9,150 bases of DNA, from contig JAEEYY010000265.1 in assembly GCA_016288355.1 (NCBI GenBank), forward strand, positions 1-9,150, in the 5' to 3' direction. Shown here one piece after another: positions 5,571 through 9,150 of this stretch. Numbering within the stretch: position 1 is the first letter of the stretch; the number at the start of each line of letters is the position of its first letter. Origin of the DNA: Synergistes sp. Lineage in GTDB: Bacteria > Synergistota > Synergistia > Synergistales > Synergistaceae. The notes below the pieces were generated by a model. The model had not been told where the DNA came from. It searched no databases and saw only the letters and a list, made by a program, of their open reading frames with translations. The position numbers and the translations under genes are program-made.

Positions 5571-6543
5571 ATCTTTCCGCCTCTTCCACGGCCTTTGCCG
5601 CGGCGCTGTCAAAATCTCCTTCTATTTTGGCGCCGGCCGCGCCGTCATGACCTCCGCCGCCGAAAAGGGCCGCGAGCTCCCTCGCGCTGTACGGGCCCCG
5701 GCTTCTGATGCTGAGCTTGTTGCGTCCGTCTATCTCCGCAAGGAAAAGCGCCATTTTAACGCCCCTTATGCGAAGCAGCATATTGACAAGACCGTCAAGC
5801 GAATTCGGCACCGCGCCTGCTTCCGAGATCTCTTTTCCGCTCAGACGGAAGAACGCGCATTTGCCGCCTGCAAAGACTTCGGCGCGCATAAGCGCCTTTC
5901 CCCAGAGGCGAAGTATATCGCAGCTCATGTTCTCGTTTATGCGGTCGTTTATATAAGCGGGTTCGGCTCCGGCTGCAAGCAGTATCTTTGCGCAGCTGTG
6001 GCTTTCGACCGACGTTGAGTTGAAACGGAAGCTGCCGTTGTCGGTGGTAAGCGCAGTATAAAGAGCCGAAGCCTCTTCTTTTGTGATGCCTGAGCCGTAG
6101 GCCTCCATGAGCCGCGTCACGACCTCGGCCGCGGCCGAGGCGTCGGGCGCCACAAGATTCGACGCCGCATACATGGTATTATCCATGTGATGGTCTATGT
6201 TGACGCTGTCCGCACACACTGAGAGCAGTTCTTTCAGATTGGAGAGCGTCCGTCCTTCGGTGCTTGTATCCACTGCTATGAGCAGGGATCCCTTTACCTT
6301 TTGCGGGTCGGCGCATTCTCCGACGACAGCCTCGCCGTAGTGAGGGAAAAACGAAAATACATCGGGGAGAGCGTTTTTGGAAAAAATGCTTACCTTCTTG
6401 CCCTCACGAAGTCCGAGAGAGTACAGCGCAAAAGATGAACCGAGCGTATCTCCGTCGGGGTTTTCATGACAGAGTATCGACCATGAAGCATATTTTTTCA
6501 TTTTTCCAAGGACTTCTTCGAAAACAGCCCCGCCCGGTCTCAA
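5539..6543 (-). CDS. nrnA: DHH/DHHA1 phosphoesterase, NrnA-like (oligoribonuclease / pAp phosphatase)
   Basis: This is a 334-residue bifunctional-type DHH phosphoesterase, the family that degrades 2-5 nt RNAs and dephosphorylates pAp. All metal-binding motifs are visible: H26-x3-D30-G-D32 (HENPDGD), D92 in VDTS, the D117-H-H DHH motif in NIDHH, and TDNGSFRF (168-174), where TDTG is more common. The C-terminal DHHA1 substrate domain carries FGGGGHDGAAG (294-304). Length is close to the usual 310-340. The start is TTG at 6543, chosen because a perfect AAGGAGG lies 7 nt upstream and the length before the first motif fits the family. The first internal ATG (6501) lacks such a site. The start overlaps the rbfA stop by 4 nt, and its own 3' end overlaps truB by 32 nt. 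Whether RNA or pAp is the main substrate (NrnA versus a c-di-nucleotide role) cannot be read from sequence. Confidence 0.93.
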   Translation of the reverse strand: MRPGGAVFEEVLGKMKKYASWSILCHENPDGDTLGSSFALYSLGLREGKKVSIFSKNALPDVFSFFPHYGEAVVGECADPQKVKGSLLIAVDTSTEGRTLSNLKELLSVCADSVNIDHHMDNTMYAASNLVAPDASAAAEVVTRLMEAYGSGITKEEASALYTALTTDNGSFRFNSTSVESHSCAKILLAAGAEPAYINDRINENMSCDILRLWGKALMRAEVFAGGKCAFFRLSGKEISEAGAVPNSLDGLVNMLLRIRGVKMALFLAEIDGRNKLSIRSRGPYSARELAALFGGGGHDGAAGAKIEGDFDSAAAKAVEEAERYVRSRDSADK

Positions 6544-6917
6544 CTCTCTGCCTCCTTTTCGGCAGCCTTCTGCATCTCAAGAGCCGCCACTCTGTCCAGG
6601 AGATCGTCCATCTCTCGCGCTTTGTCTTCCGAATCATCATAAATAAAATGCAGCTCGGGTATCGTGCGCAGCTTGAGCTCTTTGCCGAGCATCGCGCGAA
6701 GCGGCACGGCCGCGGCGTCAAGCGCCGTCTGCACCGCGTCGCGTTCGTCTGCCTTTATCACGGTGTAATAGACACGCGCAAAGCTCAGATCACGCGATAC
6801 GGACGCCTTCGTCAGGACCGCTTTTGCCGCGTCATCGTTTTTTATCCTCGTCATCAGCATCTCAGAGATCAGACGCAGCAGTTCCTTATTTATCCTGTCT
6901 ATCCGGTATGTCGTCAT
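6540..6917 (-). CDS. rbfA: 30S ribosome-binding factor A
   Basis: RbfA binds the 30S subunit near the 5' end of 16S rRNA (helix 1 and central region) and is needed for late maturation, notably in the cold. The 125-residue product has the normal family length. It begins with the typical TTYRIDRINKELLRLISEML helix. The KH-type core includes ASVSRDLSFARVYYTV (about 38-53) and the ELKLRTIPELHFIYDDS segment (about 80-96), which is the most diagnostic stretch of the family. A charged, Lys/Glu-rich helical tail follows. The ATG start has an excellent GGAGGTG Shine-Dalgarno at 6925-6931, 7 nt upstream and inside the DUF503 coding sequence. The TGA stop overlaps the TTG start of the next gene in the sequence TTGA. 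Confidence 0.97.
   Translation of the reverse strand: MTTYRIDRINKELLRLISEMLMTRIKNDDAAKAVLTKASVSRDLSFARVYYTVIKADERDAVQTALDAAAVPLRAMLGKELKLRTIPELHFIYDDSEDKAREMDDLLDRVAALEMQKAAEKEAES
6551..6557 (-). promoter_or_regulatory. Consensus Shine-Dalgarno that sets a TTG start for the DHH gene
   Basis: The minus strand reads AAGGAGG, 7 nt upstream of the TTG at 6543. It lies in the last codons of rbfA. Its strength probably compensates for the weak start codon and decides the start in favour of TTG over the internal ATG at 6501. Confidence 0.85.
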
Positions 6918-7242
6918 AGTTGAACACCTCCGGGGAGAATCTCACTATCTCGAATTCCCCCTCTTCCTCCCTGAAAAAGAGATATTTCTCAAGGTTGGCC
7001 ATCCTCTCACGCAGCTCAGACTGCGACGAGCCGCAGAAAGCAAAGCCGAGCACGGCCTTTTTATGTTCCCCGTCAGGGCCCAGGTCGGCGGCGGAGAGCG
7101 CAAATCTGCTGCGCGCACCGTCCGTTACCGAACGCACGATATGGCGCCTGTCCTTGAGACTCTCAGCATACGGAATCTCTATGAACAGGCGTGCCGCCGC
7201 AAGCCACAGGCGGCTGTCCTCTCCTGTATCCGCGAACTTCAA
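6886..7242 (-). CDS. DUF503 (YlxP-like) protein
   Basis: A 118-residue protein of the DUF503 family, the small protein known as YlxP in Bacillus and typically encoded between infB and rbfA. The family signature is visible as a beta strand (LWLAAARLFIEIP, residues 12-24) followed by ESLKDRRHIVRSV, which matches the usual S-LK-KR block. A central strand (KKAVLGFAF) and a C-terminal strand (FEIVRF) complete the small alpha/beta fold. It is longer than the roughly 90-100 residues usual for the family, with about 11 extra N-terminal and 10 extra C-terminal residues. The start chosen is TTG at 7242, with GGAG (7249-7252) 6 nt upstream, only 3 nt after the infB stop. A later non-ATG start near residue 12 cannot be excluded. 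The 3' end overlaps rbfA by 32 nt. Its molecular role is not established; context suggests ribosome or translation biology. Confidence 0.85.
   Translation of the reverse strand: MKFADTGEDSRLWLAAARLFIEIPYAESLKDRRHIVRSVTDGARSRFALSAADLGPDGEHKKAVLGFAFCGSSQSELRERMANLEKYLFFREEEGEFEIVRFSPEVFNYDDIPDRQDK
6925..6931 (-). promoter_or_regulatory. Strong ribosome binding site for rbfA
   Basis: The minus strand reads GGAGGTG, 7 nt before the rbfA ATG and inside the end of the DUF503 gene. It allows independent initiation on rbfA despite the 32-nt overlap, and fixes the start at 6917. Confidence 0.85.
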
Positions 7243-7245
7243 GGC

Positions 7246-9150
7246 TTACTCCAGCGTTTTCTTCTCTTTCAGTATCTCAAAGGCTTCTATGATATCGCCG
7301 ACTTTGAAGTCCTGGAATTTCTCAAAGCTGAGACCGCATTCGTTGCCGGCCTTTATCTCCCTCGCGTCGTCCTTGAAGTGTTTGAGGCTCGACAGCTCGC
7401 CGTTCCAGAACACCACTCCGTCGCGTATCAGGCGTACCTTCGCGCTCCTGCGGATAAGCCCCTCGGTAACGCGGCAGCCTGCTATATTTCCGACCTTCGG
7501 CACACGGAATATCTCACGGATCTCGGCGAGTCCCAGTGTGTGCTCGCGGAGTTCCGGCGCAAGCATGCCTTCCATTGCGGCCTTCACGTCGTCGAGCATA
7601 TCGTATATGACCTGGTAAAGTCTTATCTGTACGCCTTCGGTCTCGGCTATCTTCCTTGCGTTTCCGTCCGGGCGGACGTTAAATCCGATTATGACCGCGT
7701 TTGACGCGGAAGCAAGCATAACGTCGGATTCCGATATGCGCCCGACGCCTTCGTGAACGATATTGACCGATACGGAATTGGTGCTCATTTTCATAAGCGA
7801 CGAATGGAAAGCCTCAAGCGATCCCTGCACGTCTGTCTTAAGAACTATGCGGAGCTGCGGGATCTCCTCTGTCTGCATCTTTTCGTAGAGTTCCTCGAGG
7901 GTCAGGCGCTTTGCCTTGCTCAGATCCGTCTCCCTGCGCTCGAATTCGCTCTGGGATATCAGGTCGCGCGCTTCGCGCTCCGACGAGAGCGTCGTGAATT
8001 TCTCCCCGGGCTGCGGCACGCTTTCAAGGCCCAGTATCTCGACCGGCATCGACGGGCCGGCTTCATTTACCGTCTTCCCTTTGTCGTCTATCATCGCGCG
8101 GATCTTGCCCCAGGCAGATCCTGTATGGACGATATCGCCGCGGCGCAGGGTACCCTGCTGCACTATTACCGTAGCGACCGGGCCTTTGCCTTTATCGAGG
8201 TTTGCTTCGATGACGGTCCCTGACGGAGACGCGGACGGATCTGCCTTCAGTTCCTGCATTTCGGCGACAAGAAGGAGCATCTCCAGAAGTTCATCGACGT
8301 TTGTGCCTTTCTTGGCCGCAACGTCGACCATTATCGTATCTCCTCCCCATTCCTCCGGCACGAGTCCGTAGTCCGAGAGCTGCTGGCGTACGCGCTCAGG
8401 CTTTGCCTCCGGCTTGTCTATCTTGTTGACCGCGACGACTATCGGAACGCCCGCGGCCTTTGCGTGGTTGAGCGCCTCTATAGTCTGCGGCTTTATGCCA
8501 TCGTCCGCCGCCACCACGAGGATAGCGATGTCGGTCACGCTTGCGCCGCGCGCGCGCATCGCGGTAAACGCCTCATGTCCCGGCGTGTCGAGGAATACTA
8601 TCGTATTCCCGTTGTAGTCCACGCGGGAGGCTCCTATATGCTGGGTGATGCCGCCGGCCTCTCTTTCGGTCACATGCGTCTTGCGGATGTTGTCAAGCAG
8701 CGTCGTCTTACCGTGGTCGACATGTCCCATCACGGTAACGATAGGAGGACGCAGCGTCTCACCCTGGGATTTCTGTTTCTTATTTTTGTTTTTGTCTTTG
8801 TCTTTATTTTTCTTGCCTTCGTGCGGACGCTGCACGGGCTGCTCCTTCACGGGCTTCGTTTCGGCTGCCGCCGGTTCCGCTGCGGCTTCCGCCTTCTTTT
8901 CTTCCGGTGTGCAGAATACGAAATTTTTCCCGAAAGCTCTGCCGAGAATCTTAAGAGCTTTTTCATCGGCGGCAACGGAAGCAGGCATCATGAGTCCTTC
9001 AGCCATCAGAGCCTTCACGGCGCTTCCGGGTTTTTCTCCGATAAGCGCGGCAACGTCGGCCACAGAGGATCTTTCAAGTACTTTCACTACCGGAAGGTCT
9101 GCAGCAGGCTCCGGTACGGGCTCGGCCGCAGGCTCCTCCGCGGGTTTTTC
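7246..9150 (-). CDS. infB: Translation initiation factor IF-2, 5' end cut by the window edge
   Basis: IF2 is the GTPase that brings fMet-tRNA to the 30S subunit and promotes 50S joining. The frame is open to the last base of the window, giving 634 visible residues. The GTG at 9087 is therefore an internal valine and not the start, which lies outside. Visible order: an Ala/Pro/Glu-rich tail (residues 1-20), an IF2_N-type small helical domain (about 21-75), a low-complexity Lys/Asn/Asp linker (about 105-130), then the G domain. G motifs are GHVDHGKT (142-149, near 8727-8704), GGITQHIGA, DTPGHEAF and NKID. The G5 region reads VAAKKG where SAK is usual, a mild change. Domains II, III and the C-terminal fMet-tRNA-binding domain follow, with a complete C-terminus and a TAA stop. 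It heads a tightly packed operon in this window. Family assignment is essentially certain. Confidence 0.98.
   Translation of the reverse strand, partial: EKPAEEPAAEPVPEPAADLPVVKVLERSSVADVAALIGEKPGSAVKALMAEGLMMPASVAADEKALKILGRAFGKNFVFCTPEEKKAEAAAEPAAAETKPVKEQPVQRPHEGKKNKDKDKNKNKKQKSQGETLRPPIVTVMGHVDHGKTTLLDNIRKTHVTEREAGGITQHIGASRVDYNGNTIVFLDTPGHEAFTAMRARGASVTDIAILVVAADDGIKPQTIEALNHAKAAGVPIVVAVNKIDKPEAKPERVRQQLSDYGLVPEEWGGDTIMVDVAAKKGTNVDELLEMLLLVAEMQELKADPSASPSGTVIEANLDKGKGPVATVIVQQGTLRRGDIVHTGSAWGKIRAMIDDKGKTVNEAGPSMPVEILGLESVPQPGEKFTTLSSEREARDLISQSEFERRETDLSKAKRLTLEELYEKMQTEEIPQLRIVLKTDVQGSLEAFHSSLMKMSTNSVSVNIVHEGVGRISESDVMLASASNAVIIGFNVRPDGNARKIAETEGVQIRLYQVIYDMLDDVKAAMEGMLAPELREHTLGLAEIREIFRVPKVGNIAGCRVTEGLIRRSAKVRLIRDGVVFWNGELSSLKHFKDDAREIKAGNECGLSFEKFQDFKVGDIIEAFEILKEKKTLE

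Noticed and set aside
5571..5612. 14-codon N-terminal extension of truB from TTG
   Set aside because: TruB proteins start right before the GILP motif, the ATG at 5570 fits, and the extension is low-complexity basic sequence inside the upstream gene.
5178..6018. Plus-strand open frames opposite truB and the DHH gene
   Set aside because: Both genes on the minus strand carry full sets of family motifs; the antisense frames have Arg/Pro/Ser-rich, motif-free translations.
6920..7618. Long plus-strand open frame (232 codons) opposite the end of infB and the DUF503 gene
   Set aside because: It lies antisense to well-supported genes, has Ser/Arg-rich composition and no recognisable motif. It is a by-product of codon bias.
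9085..9087. GTG at 9087 as the start of infB
   Set aside because: The frame stays open to the window edge with an Ala/Pro/Glu-rich sequence typical of the IF2 N-terminal region, and the GTG sits within the IF2_N domain. It is an internal Val codon.

Overview
All convincing genes in this window lie on the minus strand and read from right to left. The right two thirds (about 9150 to 3718) is a compact translation and ribosome-maturation operon: the 3' part of infB (IF2, cut by the window edge), a DUF503/YlxP-family gene, rbfA, a DHH/DHHA1 phosphoesterase of the NrnA type, truB and ribF. Spacing is extremely tight: a 3-nt gap, then overlaps of 32, 4, 32 and 4 nt. This points to one transcript with translational coupling. 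The products act around the ribosome: initiation (IF2), 30S maturation (RbfA), tRNA U55 modification (TruB) and nanoRNA or pAp turnover (NrnA-like). RibF, which makes FMN and FAD, rides along as it does in many bacteria.

A 69-nt AT-rich gap follows (3649-3717), with a weak hairpin next to the ribF stop. Next comes a membrane-anchored SurA_N/PpiD-like protein (3648-2614) whose parvulin half has lost its recognisable catalytic motifs. It ends at a clear Rho-independent terminator (about 2571-2602).

The left part (2533-136) is a separate three-gene unit: a TPR protein, a DUF4037 protein with a nucleotidyltransferase-like GS...DxD signature, and a DUF4125 protein. The genes are separated by 11 nt and then joined by a 4-nt ATGA overlap. 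A strong terminator at both ends makes this a self-contained cassette of unknown function. It is the best candidate here for an undescribed system. The leftmost 90 bases hold an 11-bp perfect inverted repeat and an open frame running off the edge, whose identity I cannot establish.

Organism: GC is moderate to high, the infB-DUF503-rbfA-DHH-truB-ribF order is bacterial, the PpiD/SurA-like anchor is Gram-negative in style, and there are several TTG starts. Together with the DUF4037/DUF4125/TPR trio, this suggests an anaerobe such as a Synergistota member (Cloacibacillus or Synergistes-like). This is an inference from gene order and style, not a proven assignment; a Firmicutes relative is the main alternative. 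I see no tRNA, rRNA, CRISPR array or complete insertion sequence.
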